Shown: positions 1 through 8,880 of the stretch, piece after piece
How the letters are laid out: each line of letters begins with the position of its first letter
Numbering within the stretch: position 1 is the stretch's first letter
Source: Acidobacteriota bacterium
GTDB lineage: Bacteria; Acidobacteriota; Vicinamibacteria; Marinacidobacterales; Marinacidobacteraceae
Assembly: GCA_022822745.1 (NCBI GenBank)
Contig: JAJEAO010000078.1
Location: 1-37,816 of the forward strand
DNA length: 37,816 bases
Reading direction: 5' to 3'
The notes under the pieces: generated by a model
The model's input: only the letters and a program-made list of their open reading frames with translations
The model's database searches: none
What the model was told of the DNA's origin: nothing
Position numbers and translations under genes: made by a program

Positions 1-75
1 CAACGTCAGGATCAGCGCCGCCGCCAGAACGGCTCCGACGGAGCGGGGCGAACCCCCGCGTTTCACTCTTTTCAC
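1..75 (-). CDS. Start of an exported protein, cut by the window edge
   Basis: Only about 25 codons are visible. From a GTG at 75 the reading is a basic N-terminus (MKRVKRGG) followed by a hydrophobic run (AVLAAALILTL), which looks like a signal peptide, so the product is probably exported. A second in-frame GTG lies at 66. Upstream on the same strand a CATAAT (93-88) could be a -10 element, but no matching -35 or strong ribosome site is seen. The function cannot be told. It is divergent from the aldehyde dehydrogenase gene. Confidence 0.42.
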   Translation of the reverse strand, partial: MKRVKRGGSPRSVGAVLAAALILTL

Positions 76-169
76 AGCGAACCGACGATTATGACAGCCT
101 CGAGCGGGAGGGCGGGGCCGCTACCGCGAGAACCGGTCCGGGCGCCGGCAGTCGCGGCGCCAGCCATCT

Positions 170-1630
170 ATGCGCGACGCCGGACGGGCCGGTACACTCG
201 CCGCCGCCGTGACCCGCGTTCCCGTCCTCCGGTGGGGGAGGCCGTACCAGAGCCTCGAGACGAACACCGTCCACCACTTCCTGACCGGAGAGCCGGTTGC
301 GGCGGTGGACCAGGCGAACGGCGGCATCGTCCGCCGCGACCTGCGCAAGGCGCGTCGCGCCCGCGCGGCGCTGCGGGAGATCCCCACCCGGGAGCTGCTC
401 GCCATGCTGAAGGAGGCCTCGCGGCTCTATCTGGAGGAGGACCTGCCGCTCGGCGACGGCCGGCAATCGGCCGACGAGTTCGTTCGCGCCCAGTCGGCCA
501 CCACCGGGCTCCCCGAGTCCATGTGCCGGGCGAACATGGAGAAGAACCAGTTCGTCCTCGAACGGATGGACCAGGTGCTCGACTCGCTCACGCGCGGGCT
601 CGATCTGGACATCCTCGCCGCCGGCCACGGGATGGAGTCGCGCGGCGTCCCGGTTTCCTACCAGGCGCAGACGCCGGTGCTCGGCTGCGTCCTCCCGTCG
701 AACTCTCCCGGCGTCCATACGCTGTGGCTGCCGGTGATCCCGATGCGGATCGGACTGGTGCTGAAGCCCGGGCCCGAAGAGCCGTGGACTCCCTACCGCA
801 TGGCGGAGGCGTTCTTCGCCGCCGGGGTGCCGCGGGAGGCGATCTCGGTCTATCCCGGGGGCGCGGAGGTCGGGGCGGCCGTGGTCGAGGCGGCGCCGAA
901 GAGCCTCATCTTCGGGAGCCGCGCCACCGTGGAGCGCTACCGCTCGAACCCCTCCATCCGGGTCCACGGCCCCGGCTTCTCCAAGATCCTCCTCGGCGAC
1001 GATGTGGTGGACGACTGGGAGGAGCATCTCGATCTCCTGGTGGACAGCGTGTTCGCGAACAGCGGCCGGAGCTGCATTTCCTGCTCGGGGATCTGGGCCT
1101 CGCGGCACACGGAGGAGATCGCCGCCGCCATCGCCGAACGGCTCGGGCCGGTGGCGCCGCGCCCGCCGGAGGATCCGGAGAGCGCGCTGGCCGCGTTCAC
1201 CGTGCCCGGCGCGGCGGAGGCCATCCATCGCGACATCGAGGACCGGGTCGCGGCGGGCGGGACCGTCGAGGTCACCGCGCCGCACCGGGAAGGACCGCGC
1301 CTCGTGAAGGAGGGCAACGCCTCCTGGCTCCGTCCCACCGTGCTCCACTGCGACGGACCGGAGCGCCAGGCCGCGAATGTGGAGTACATGTTCCCGTTCG
1401 TCTCGGTCGTCCGCTGTCCGCAGGAGCGGATGCTCGACCACATCGGCGACACGCTGGTCGCCACCGCGGTCACCGGAGACCCGGACTTCCGGGAGGCGCT
1501 GCTCGAGGCCCCTTCGATCGACCGGCTGAACTTCGGCCCGATCCCCACGACCCGGATCAACTGGCTGCAGCCGCACGAAGGCAACATCCTCGATGTCCTC
1601 TACCGCGCCCGGGCCTTCCAGAGCGCCTGA
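170..1630 (+). CDS. Aldehyde dehydrogenase superfamily protein, possibly CoA-acylating type
   Basis: This is a full-length ALDH-fold protein. Visible landmarks are the substrate-pocket Asn in PSNSP (about residue 178), the NAD-binding KPG (Lys199), the FGS loop (248-250) and the nucleophile Cys302 in SGRSC. The usual general-base Glu, about 34 residues before the Cys in ELGGK, is absent: residues 261-276 contain no acidic residue and read HGPGF at that place. Loss of that Glu is typical of CoA-acylating aldehyde dehydrogenases, so an acyl-CoA reductase or acylating role is inferred; the substrate is unknown. A GTG at 209 (MTRVPVLRWG) is an equally good start and may be the true one; neither start has a clear ribosome site. 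The following ABC ATPase gene starts right after it, suggesting one operon. Confidence 0.85.
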   Translation: MRDAGRAGTLAAAVTRVPVLRWGRPYQSLETNTVHHFLTGEPVAAVDQANGGIVRRDLRKARRARAALREIPTRELLAMLKEASRLYLEEDLPLGDGRQSADEFVRAQSATTGLPESMCRANMEKNQFVLERMDQVLDSLTRGLDLDILAAGHGMESRGVPVSYQAQTPVLGCVLPSNSPGVHTLWLPVIPMRIGLVLKPGPEEPWTPYRMAEAFFAAGVPREAISVYPGGAEVGAAVVEAAPKSLIFGSRATVERYRSNPSIRVHGPGFSKILLGDDVVDDWEEHLDLLVDSVFANSGRSCISCSGIWASRHTEEIAAAIAERLGPVAPRPPEDPESALAAFTVPGAAEAIHRDIEDRVAAGGTVEVTAPHREGPRLVKEGNASWLRPTVLHCDGPERQAANVEYMFPFVSVVRCPQERMLDHIGDTLVATAVTGDPDFREALLEAPSIDRLNFGPIPTTRINWLQPHEGNILDVLYRARAFQSA

Positions 1631-1655
1631 CGCCGTCGCGGCCGCCGGGGACGGC

Positions 1656-2336
1656 ATGGACCCCGGCGGCGGGCTCTCGGTCCGCGGTCTGGTCAAGGAC
1701 TACCCGGGGCCCGGGGGCCTCATCCGGGTGCTCGACGGGGTGGATCTCGACGCCGCACCCGGGGAAGCGGTTTCGATCATGGGCGCCTCGGGGTGCGGCA
1801 AGAGCACGCTGCTGTTCCTCCTCGGCGCCATCGAATTCCCGTCGGACGGAGAGGTGCATCTCGACGGCGTGGATCCGCACGAACTGGGGTCCGACGGGCA
1901 GGCGCAGTTTCGCCGGGACGAAGTCGGGTTCGTGTTCCAGGATCACTGCCTCCTGCCGCAATGCACGGCGCTCGAGAACGTGCTTGCCCCCACGCTTCCC
2001 GATCCGCGCCCGGGGGACGCCGAGCGGGCGGCGGTCCTTCTCCATCGCATGGGGCTCGCCGAGCGGCAGGATCACCTGCCGGCGGCGCTCTCCGGGGGCG
2101 AGAAGCAGCGGGTGGCGATCGCCCGGGCGCTCGTCCGCCGTCCGAAGCTGCTGCTCTGCGACGAGCCCACCGGGAACCTCGACGGGGCGGCGGCGGACCG
2201 CGTCGCCGATCTCCTCTTCGACAGCGAAGTGACCGGCCCGGGCCGGATCGTCGTCCTCGTCACCCACGACCCCGGCCTCGCCGCCCGCTTCCCCCGGCGC
2301 TTCCGGATGGAGGGCGGCCGGTTGCGCGGCGCCTGA
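1656..2336 (+). CDS. ABC transporter ATP-binding protein, LolD/FtsE/MacB type
   Basis: A complete nucleotide-binding subunit. It has Walker A (GASGCGKST), a Q-loop glutamine in FVFQDH, the ABC signature LSGGEKQRVAIARAL, Walker B LLLCDEPTGNLD and the H-loop His in VTHDP. The EPTGNLD form is usual for the LolD/MacB/FtsE branch, which powers FtsX-type permeases in lipoprotein release, export or envelope remodelling. The next gene, 16 bases downstream, encodes that permease, so the two form one exporter. An upstream ATG at 1593 overlaps the dehydrogenase gene and would add 21 Ala/Gly-rich residues; ATG 1656 gives the normal family N-terminus and has GGGGA just before it. The substrate cannot be deduced. 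Confidence 0.9.
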   Translation: MDPGGGLSVRGLVKDYPGPGGLIRVLDGVDLDAAPGEAVSIMGASGCGKSTLLFLLGAIEFPSDGEVHLDGVDPHELGSDGQAQFRRDEVGFVFQDHCLLPQCTALENVLAPTLPDPRPGDAERAAVLLHRMGLAERQDHLPAALSGGEKQRVAIARALVRRPKLLLCDEPTGNLDGAAADRVADLLFDSEVTGPGRIVVLVTHDPGLAARFPRRFRMEGGRLRGA

Positions 2337-2352
2337 GGAGGGCGCGCGGGAG

Positions 2353-5300
2353 ATGCGGGTCGCGGAGAGCCCGGTCGGGCTGGCGCTGCGGGGGCTCCTC
2401 CACTATCGGCGAAGCCACTTCCTCGTCGCCCTCGCCACCGCGGTGGCGGCGGCCGTTCTCGTGGGGGCGCTCGCGGTCGGCGACTCCGTGCGCGGCAGCC
2501 TGCGGGCGGCGTTCACCGAGCGGCTCGGCGAGGCCGACTTCGCGCTGCTCCCGCGCCACGACTTCGAGGACGAACCGGAGAGCGGCCTTCCCGTCCGGCT
2601 CGCCGCCCGTCTGGAGCGCGACGCACCGGGCCGGTTCGACGCCTTCGCCCCGGTCCTCCGGCTCGCCGGGACCGTCTTCCTTCCGGACGGGAGCCCGTCG
2701 GCGACCACCGTCTTCGGCGTGGACGAGCGCTATTTCGCGCTGCATGGCCTCTCCGGCGAGGTCGCGGCCGGGGCCGTCCGGGTGGGTCCGGCGCTCGCGG
2801 GGCAGGGGGTCGAGCCCGGCGACTCGGTGCTCGTGCGCGTCGAAGGCGTCTCCGGCATCGCGTCGGCATCGTTCTTCGGCGACAAGGGGGACTCGGCGAT
2901 CACCGTCCGGCGGACGGTGGAGGCGTGGGCCGATCCGGCGCCCGGCCCGGCGTCGGGCGGTTTCTCCCTGTTTCCGGTCCAGGGGCCGGTGCGCGCCGTG
3001 TTCCTGCGGCTCGACGAGCTGAGGGGTCTGCTCGACGCCGACCCGGGCGGTCCGCCGCGGGCGAACGCGCTGCTCGTACGGCGGAGCCGGGCCTCGGCGC
3101 CCGACCCCGAGGCCGATCGAGCCGCGCTCGCCGACGCGCTCGAGGCGGTCGCCACGCTTGATGACCGGGGACTCGGGCTTCGCCGCGGCGCATCGGACGA
3201 CCTCGTGCTCGAGAGCCGGAGCCTCGCGCTCTCCGACGGCGTGGTCGAGGGCGCGGGACGGGCCGCCGCCGGACAAGGGCTCGAATCCGGTCCGGTGCTG
3301 ACCTGGCTCGCGACGAACATCGCGGCGAACGGGCGCGAGACTCCCTACTCGCTCGTCGCCGGCCTGCCCGCGGGCTGGTTCCCGCCGGGCGCCGCCTCCG
3401 ATGACAGCCTGATTCCGGGACCGTGGCTCGCCGAGGATCTCGGGCTCTCTCCCGGCGATCATGTGGAGCTGTCGTGGCTCACCTGGGACGAGGCGGGACG
3501 CTTCCATGCCGGTTCCGGCTCGTTCCGGTCCGAGGTGGGGGTGGCCCTCGCCGGGGTCTTCGGTGACGCCTCGCTCTCTCCGGAGTACCCGGGCGTGACC
3601 GACTCGGCGCGGATGGGCGACTGGGATCCGCCGTTTCCGGTGGATCTCGACCGCATCCGGGACCGGGACGAGGCCTACTGGGACGAGTTCCGCACCCTGC
3701 CCAAGGCGTTCGTGCCCTACCAGGCGGCGCAGCGGCTGTGGGAAATGCGCCAGGGCGGGGCGACCTCGGTCCGGTTCCGGGCCGACGACGGGGGCGCCCC
3801 GGACGCGAGTCGCCTGGAGGCCGCGCTCCTCGCCGAGCTCCCGGCGGCGGACTTCGGCCTCGCGCCGCTCGCTGTCCGCGCCGACGGACTCGAGGCTTCC
3901 GAAGGAGCCACCGACTTCGGGCTCTATTTCCTCTACTTCTCGTGGTTCCTCCTTGTCGCCGCCTTCGTCCTGATCGCGCTGCTGTTCCGGCTCGGGATCG
4001 AGCGGCGCCTCCGCGAGATAGGCCTGCTGCTCGCCTGCGGCTGGCCGCCGAAGCGGGTCTCCCGGATGCTCCTCTTCGAGGTCGGGATCGTGGCGTTCGT
4101 CGGCGTCGTCGCTGGCTCGGCTGCGGGACTCCTCTACGCCGCCGGGATGGTGCGGCTGCTCTCCGGCGCCTGGGAAGGCGCGGTCGCCGGGACATTCGGT
4201 GGCGGCGGAGAGACGCTGCGGCTGTTCGTCCGCTGGGGTTCCGTGGCGATGGGGGCGCTCGGAGCGCTCGAGATGGCGGCGCTCGCGGCCTGGTGGACCA
4301 CGCGGAGGCTCGTTCGTCTTCCCGCCCGGGGACTGCTCGCCGGCGCGCTGCCGTCTTCGGGGTCTGGCGCTCCTGGGTCTGCCGCTCCGGGGGCGCGGGC
4401 GCCCGGAAGCCGCTCCCGTCGGCTGGCGGTCCTCTTCGGCGCGCTCGCCGCCGGGCTCCTCGGGGCGACGGGCCTCGGACTCCTGCCGGATGCCGGGGGC
4501 TTCTTCGGCGCCGGCTCGGCCCTCCTCGCCTCCGCGCTGGCGCTCGCCTGGTCGCGTCTCCACGAGAGCGGCGGGCGCGGGATCGCCGGGCTCCGCGGAC
4601 TCGCCTTCCGGGCCAGCTCCTTCCGGCCGGGTCGCAGCCTGGCGGCGATGGCGCTGGTGGCCTTCGCGGCGTTCACGCTGGTCGCGGTGGAGTCGTTCCG
4701 CAAGCGGGCCGAACCCGGCGCGCTGCCGGCGGGGGCCGGAGGCATTCTGGCGATGACCGAGACCGTTCTCGGAGTCCCGTGGGATCCGGCGAGCGAGGAG
4801 GGGGTCGAGGCGCTGAATCTGCCCGGCGATCTCGGCGGGTTCCGGGTGCGGCCGCTGCGCCTCGCCGGACACGAGGATGCGAGCTGCCTGAATCTCTACC
4901 GCCCGGCGCGCCCCCGCGTGCTCGGCGTCCCCCCGGAGCTCCGCGCCGAGAACCGGTTCGCCTTCGCCGCCCACCTCGGGGAGACCCCGGAGGAGCGGGA
5001 GAACCCGTGGCGTCTCTTCGACCGCGAGCGGAGCCCGTCGGATCCGATCCCGGTCGTGGGGGACCAGAACTCGATGACCTACGTGCTGAAGTGGCCGGTC
5101 GGGGAGGAGCGCTCCTATCCGATCGGCGATGGCGGCGCTCCGGTGCGTCTGCTCCTGGTCGCCACCCTCTGGGACAGCCTGTTCCAGGGCGAGCTCCTGA
5201 TGGGGGAGGAGGACCTCCTCGCTTCGCTTCCGGTCGAGGAGGGCTACCGGATGTTCCTCGTGGACCGGGGAGACGGAGCCGGGCTCGACGGGCCTGCGGC

Positions 5301-5796
5301 GCTGGCCGCCTCCGAGGTCGAAGCCGCCGGGCTGCTGGACGCGGCGCTCTCCGACTACGGAGCGCAGACGACGACGGCCCGGGCGCGGCTCGACGGCTTC
5401 CACCAGGTCGAGAACACCTACCTCTCGACCTTCCAGGCGCTCGGTGGGCTCGGTCTGCTGCTCGGAACGCTCGGTCTGGGCGCGGTGCTCCTCCGGAACG
5501 CCGACGAGCGTCGCAAGGAGTGGGCGCTCCTCGCCGCCTCCGGCTACCGCGCCCGCGACTTCGCCGCCCTCGGATTCTGGGAGAACGCCCTGCTGCTGAC
5601 CGCGGGCGTCGGCGCGGGGGCGATCGCGGCCTTCGTCTCCGTGCTCCCCGTCCTCGGCCAGCGCGATGCGGACGGGAGTCTCGGCCTGCTCGCCGCTCTG
5701 CTCGTCGGGATCCTCGCCTTCGGCCTCCTCACCGGCGCGCTCGTCGCCCGCGCCACTGCGAACCGCCCCATCCTGCCCGCGCTCCGCACCGAGTAG
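2353..5796 (+). CDS. FtsX-like ABC transporter permease, long form
   Basis: A 1147-residue permease. One membrane helix lies near residues 24-43. A large extracytoplasmic region (about 45-520) follows, then a block of three to four helices starting near 530 (FLYFSWFLLVAAFVLIALL). After a few more hydrophobic segments around 690-760 and a second soluble region, the C-terminal FtsX block of three helices runs from about 1030 to the end. The motif region RLREIGLLLACGW before a helix is the classic FtsX coupling segment and occurs again as RRKEWALLAASGY, so the protein carries two FtsX units on one chain. It should pair with the ATPase at 1656-2336 as a mechanotransmission-type exporter in the inner membrane. 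GGAGGG at 2336-2341 precedes the ATG. Confidence 0.88.
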   Translation: MRVAESPVGLALRGLLHYRRSHFLVALATAVAAAVLVGALAVGDSVRGSLRAAFTERLGEADFALLPRHDFEDEPESGLPVRLAARLERDAPGRFDAFAPVLRLAGTVFLPDGSPSATTVFGVDERYFALHGLSGEVAAGAVRVGPALAGQGVEPGDSVLVRVEGVSGIASASFFGDKGDSAITVRRTVEAWADPAPGPASGGFSLFPVQGPVRAVFLRLDELRGLLDADPGGPPRANALLVRRSRASAPDPEADRAALADALEAVATLDDRGLGLRRGASDDLVLESRSLALSDGVVEGAGRAAAGQGLESGPVLTWLATNIAANGRETPYSLVAGLPAGWFPPGAASDDSLIPGPWLAEDLGLSPGDHVELSWLTWDEAGRFHAGSGSFRSEVGVALAGVFGDASLSPEYPGVTDSARMGDWDPPFPVDLDRIRDRDEAYWDEFRTLPKAFVPYQAAQRLWEMRQGGATSVRFRADDGGAPDASRLEAALLAELPAADFGLAPLAVRADGLEASEGATDFGLYFLYFSWFLLVAAFVLIALLFRLGIERRLREIGLLLACGWPPKRVSRMLLFEVGIVAFVGVVAGSAAGLLYAAGMVRLLSGAWEGAVAGTFGGGGETLRLFVRWGSVAMGALGALEMAALAAWWTTRRLVRLPARGLLAGALPSSGSGAPGSAAPGARAPGSRSRRLAVLFGALAAGLLGATGLGLLPDAGGFFGAGSALLASALALAWSRLHESGGRGIAGLRGLAFRASSFRPGRSLAAMALVAFAAFTLVAVESFRKRAEPGALPAGAGGILAMTETVLGVPWDPASEEGVEALNLPGDLGGFRVRPLRLAGHEDASCLNLYRPARPRVLGVPPELRAENRFAFAAHLGETPEERENPWRLFDRERSPSDPIPVVGDQNSMTYVLKWPVGEERSYPIGDGGAPVRLLLVATLWDSLFQGELLMGEEDLLASLPVEEGYRMFLVDRGDGAGLDGPAALAASEVEAAGLLDAALSDYGAQTTTARARLDGFHQVENTYLSTFQALGGLGLLLGTLGLGAVLLRNADERRKEWALLAASGYRARDFAALGFWENALLLTAGVGAGAIAAFVSVLPVLGQRDADGSLGLLAALLVGILAFGLLTGALVARATANRPILPALRTE

Positions 5797-5875
5797 CAGG
5801 CCGGAGCGTTACCCTCCCCGTCTCTCGCGCCCGGGGCCCGGGGGGCGGAGTCGGTCACGAAAAGGAGCCATCACC

Positions 5876-6697
5876 ATGAGCAAGGTCGTTCTGATCACCG
5901 GCGCTTCGTCCGGCATGGGCCGGGAGACCGCCATCCTCCTGGCCGAGGGCGGGCACACCGTGTACGCCGGCGCCCGCCGAACGGACCGGATGGAGGACCT
6001 GAAACGGCACGGGATCCGACCGGTGGCGATGGACGTCACGAAGTCGGACGACAACCAGCGCGTCGTGAAGCAGATTCTCGCGGACCAGGGCCGCGTGGAC
6101 GTCCTGATCAACAACGCCGGCTTCGGACTCTACGGACCGGTGGAGGACATCCCGCTCGACGACGCCCGCTACCAGTTCGAGGTCAACCTCTTCGGGCTGG
6201 CCGATCTGACCCGCCTCGTCCTGCCTTCGATGCGGGAGCAGGGTTCGGGACGCATCATCAACACATCCTCCATGGGTGGCCGGATCTTCACCCCCTTCGG
6301 AGCGTGGTATCACGCCACGAAGCACGCCCTCGAGGGATGGTCCGACTGTCTGCGCATCGAGACCGCCCCGCACAACATCCAGGTCGTCGTCATCCAGCCG
6401 GGCATGATCCGGACCGAGTTCGGCCAGGTCCTCGGCGGCTACATGCAGAAGTACTACGCGGGCAGCGCGTACAAGGCGCAGCTCGACAGTTTCTTCCAGC
6501 AGGCTTCCGATCCGAAGAACGCGAATCGCGGGACCGACGCCAAGGTGCTTGCGAAGGTGTTCGTCGAGGCCGCGACGACGGCAAGGCCGCGGCGACGTTA
6601 CGTCGAGGGCGCGATGGCTCGCCCGCTCCTGTTCCTCCGGAAGTGGTTCGGCGACGGGGTTTACGAGAACGTGCTGCGCCGCGCTTTCGGCGGCTGA
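5876..6697 (+). CDS. Short-chain dehydrogenase/reductase (SDR)
   Basis: A classical SDR of 273 residues. The nucleotide-binding TGASSGMG is at residues 8-15, NNAG at 79-82, the catalytic Ser in NTSSMGG near 132, and the catalytic YHATK (Tyr145, Lys149). GARR after beta-2 hints at NADPH preference. The start is fixed by a strong ribosome site AAAAGGAG (5860-5867). A basic C-terminal tail (RPRRRYVEG..., then a hydrophobic LLFLRKWFG) could touch a membrane. The gene stands alone, 79 bases after the permease; the substrate is unknown. Confidence 0.9.
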   Translation: MSKVVLITGASSGMGRETAILLAEGGHTVYAGARRTDRMEDLKRHGIRPVAMDVTKSDDNQRVVKQILADQGRVDVLINNAGFGLYGPVEDIPLDDARYQFEVNLFGLADLTRLVLPSMREQGSGRIINTSSMGGRIFTPFGAWYHATKHALEGWSDCLRIETAPHNIQVVVIQPGMIRTEFGQVLGGYMQKYYAGSAYKAQLDSFFQQASDPKNANRGTDAKVLAKVFVEAATTARPRRRYVEGAMARPLLFLRKWFGDGVYENVLRRAFGG

Positions 6698-6804
6698 CTG
6701 CCCCCGGCGAACCTCGCGTCGGAGCGGCGCGGCGCTCGATCTCCCGCCGCGCTCTCCGCTCGTCGGCGCAGCCCGTCGCTAGACTCCTCACAAGGCAGAT
6801 CGTT

Positions 6805-7524
6805 GTGGTCGCGCAGTATCGAGAGCCGGAGTTCAGCCGGTCGCACGTGAATCGCGCCGGGCGGATCCTTGCCGGAACCGAGGCGCCGGTCGAGAACCTG
6901 TCGCGGGAGAAAGCTCGCCGCGTCGTGGACAACCGGCGAGCCGCTCATGCCTGGCCGTTGCTCACGCTGCGGATGTTGCTCTGGAATCGGGCCCGCAAGG
7001 TGGATCCCGATGCTCTGGTGGCGCAGCGGCTGAAGCGCCTGGTCTCGGTCGAAGCAAAACTGCGAAGGTTCCCGACGATGAGCCTCGCCCGCATGCAGGA
7101 TCTGGGTGGGTGCCGCGCGATCCTGCCTTCGGTCGCGGCCGTGGATGCGCTCGTCGAGCGACATCGCAACGGACGGCAGGGCCACGACCTCGCCCGGAGT
7201 TACGACTACATCGAGGCACCCCGCAAGAGCGGATAACGGGGCGTGCACTTCGTGTACCGGTACCGGTCCCGGGAGGCGCGCCGGGCGGCGTGGGACGGGC
7301 TTCGGATCGAAGTGCAGATTCGTTCGAACCTGCAACACGCGTGGGTGGCCGCCGTCGAAACCGTGGACGCGATCCGCTGCACACAACTCAAGATTGCCGG
7401 GGCCGGTAATGGGGAGTGGGACCGGTTCTTCGCGCTCATGGGGAGCGTCCTGGCCCTCGAGGAAGGACGTCCGACGGTTCCCGGAACGCCGGTCGCGCTC
7501 GCCGAGCTCTCCGGGACTGCATGA
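6805..7524 (+). pseudogene. RelA/SpoT-domain (ppGpp synthetase-like) gene broken by an in-frame TAA
   Basis: Translation from GTG 6805 (AAGG 9-10 bases upstream) gives a stand-alone RelA/SpoT-domain protein of the COG2357 kind, with landmarks YSRS-like FSRSHVNRAG, LVAQRLKRL, KLRRFPTMSLARMQDLGGCRAI and SYDYIEAPRKSG. The expected GYRGVH is interrupted: codon 7234-7236 is TAA where the conserved Tyr should be. The same frame then continues with RGVHFVYRYRSR, IEVQIRSNLQHAWVAAVETVD and FFALMGSVLALEEG. Thus a single base change (TAC or TAT to TAA) accounts for the break. The normal C-terminal helical end is also missing; the frame stops at 7522-7524 inside a dispersed repeat. A GTG at 7243 could restart the second half, but that part lacks the Mg-binding half. 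Probably non-functional. Confidence 0.8.
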
Positions 7525-7597
7525 TCCCAGCGGCCGCTCTCCTCGATCGAGCTCCGCTCGCGACCTCCGATCTCGCGGACTTCGCGCGATTCGCGGG
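7485..7597 (+). repeat. Copy A of a divergent dispersed repeat (partner at 10822-10935)
   Basis: It aligns in the same orientation with 10822-10935 at roughly 70% by eye, with a shared core GGGACTGCATGATC and a second block ACCTC-GATCTC-CGGA. It begins about where similarity to RelA/SpoT proteins ends, so it may mark the recombination point that cut the 3' end of the broken gene. A shorter resemblance (GGACTGCGTGATC) occurs near 17642. Confidence 0.45.
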
Positions 7598-7663
7598 GGC
7601 AGGCCTCCGCCCGGTGGGAGAGTCGCGAAACGGAATCGCTTGACCTGATCGGGCCGCCGGGCG

Positions 7664-8845
7664 CTACTCCGGGAAGATGGATCTGGGGATGAAGCCGGTG
7701 ACGACCTGAGTGAGGTCCACGACTTCACTCACCCGGAAGTCCACCGCGATGGAAGCCAGCGAAAGCGCCTCGGCGGCGGTGAGCCCCTTCTCTTCCTGAA
7801 GGAACTTAACAACTTCCCAGGTCGCGCGCCGGGCGGCCCGGTCCAGGTCGAGATCGATCCCCATGACGATGTAGTGGTCGTCGTTCTCGGCAAGCGGGGC
7901 GGTCAGCGTCCGGTCCTTCTGGACGGCGAAACGGAAGACTCCGGTCAGCGACTGCTCGATCGCGGTTCCACTGACCTCGCCATCGCCCTGCGCGCCGTGG
8001 GGATCGCCGGCGTAGAACAGCGCGCCCGGGTGGAAGACCGGGAGATACACCGTCGTCCCCGCCTTCAGATCCTTCACGTCCAGGTTGCCGCCGAAGAGCC
8101 CCGGCGGTCGGGAGCCCTGAACCCCGGGCACCGTGACGCCCGGCTCCCCGAGCACCGGATCCGGCGCCACCGCGAGGATGCCCATGAACGGGGCGAGGGG
8201 GACTTCGATCCCGCGCGGCAGGAACGCCACTTCGCGGTCGCCCGACATCCCGGTGCGGATCAGGTGGCGAGTCCCCGGCGGGATGTCGAGCGCGGGGTCC
8301 CCCTCGCGGAACCCGGGGTAACTCTCGGAGAACACGCCCCCGCGGGCGGAGGTGTTGTTGATGCCCCAGGGGACGCGGGTCTCGACGGAGAGGATCTCGA
8401 TCGCGAGAACATCCCCCGGCTCGGCGCCTTCCACGTACACCGGGCCGGTTATGACGTGTCCGCTGCGGCCTTCGCGGGGGCGGCCTTCGCGCGACTCCCA
8501 GAAGGCGACGACATCCTCCGGGATCTCCTCCTCGGGCACGCCCAGCCCGGTGAGGTACGCGACGGGATGCTCGTCCTGCACCGCCCCGGCATGGGTCAGC
8601 GTGTCCATCCGCACGACTTCGCCCGGCTGCACCCGCAGCACCGGCTCCCGATCCGTCGGGAACCAGCCCCAGACCACATTCTCCGGAGTCGAGGGGACGA
8701 AGTGATCCGCCGCCGGCGCCCCCGATGGCTCGGCAACCGCGGCGGGCGCCTCGGTCCCGTCGCGCGCGCCTCCGCAGGCAGCGAGCATGCCCGCCGCAGC
8801 GAGCGCCAGGGGTCGCAGGGAGGCGCCGGATTCGGGGAGCGTCAT
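7664..8845 (-). CDS. Acetamidase/formamidase family lipoprotein
   Basis: A 393-residue protein of the FmdA/AmdA amide-hydrolase family, which cleaves short amides to ammonia and acid. Family landmarks are GPVYVEGAEPGDVLAIEIL, PWGINN, and DPHGAQGDGEVSGTAIE near the C-terminal third. The N-terminus is a lipoprotein signal: a hydrophobic stretch then LAACGG, so the enzyme is probably anchored in the periplasm or outer membrane, unlike the cytoplasmic classical members. The start at 8845 is fixed by GGAGG (8860-8855). It lies 35 bases downstream of the M28 peptidase gene on the same strand; together they could release and break down small amide or peptide substrates. The actual substrate is unknown. 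Confidence 0.88.
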   Translation of the reverse strand: MTLPESGASLRPLALAAAGMLAACGGARDGTEAPAAVAEPSGAPAADHFVPSTPENVVWGWFPTDREPVLRVQPGEVVRMDTLTHAGAVQDEHPVAYLTGLGVPEEEIPEDVVAFWESREGRPREGRSGHVITGPVYVEGAEPGDVLAIEILSVETRVPWGINNTSARGGVFSESYPGFREGDPALDIPPGTRHLIRTGMSGDREVAFLPRGIEVPLAPFMGILAVAPDPVLGEPGVTVPGVQGSRPPGLFGGNLDVKDLKAGTTVYLPVFHPGALFYAGDPHGAQGDGEVSGTAIEQSLTGVFRFAVQKDRTLTAPLAENDDHYIVMGIDLDLDRAARRATWEVVKFLQEEKGLTAAEALSLASIAVDFRVSEVVDLTQVVTGFIPRSIFPE

Positions 8846-8880
8846 GGTGTCGTGTCCTCCGGGGGGAGTCGAAGTCCGCG

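Noticed and set aside
9..169. Plus-strand gene from ATG 91
   Set aside because: The frame is Arg/Pro-rich and runs out of frame through the aldehyde dehydrogenase and ATPase genes, so it is a shadow.
2260..5403. A 1047-codon open frame on the minus strand opposite the ABC permease
   Set aside because: It is Arg/Gly/Pro/Glu-rich with no domain and mirrors a real permease; long antisense frames are expected at this GC content.
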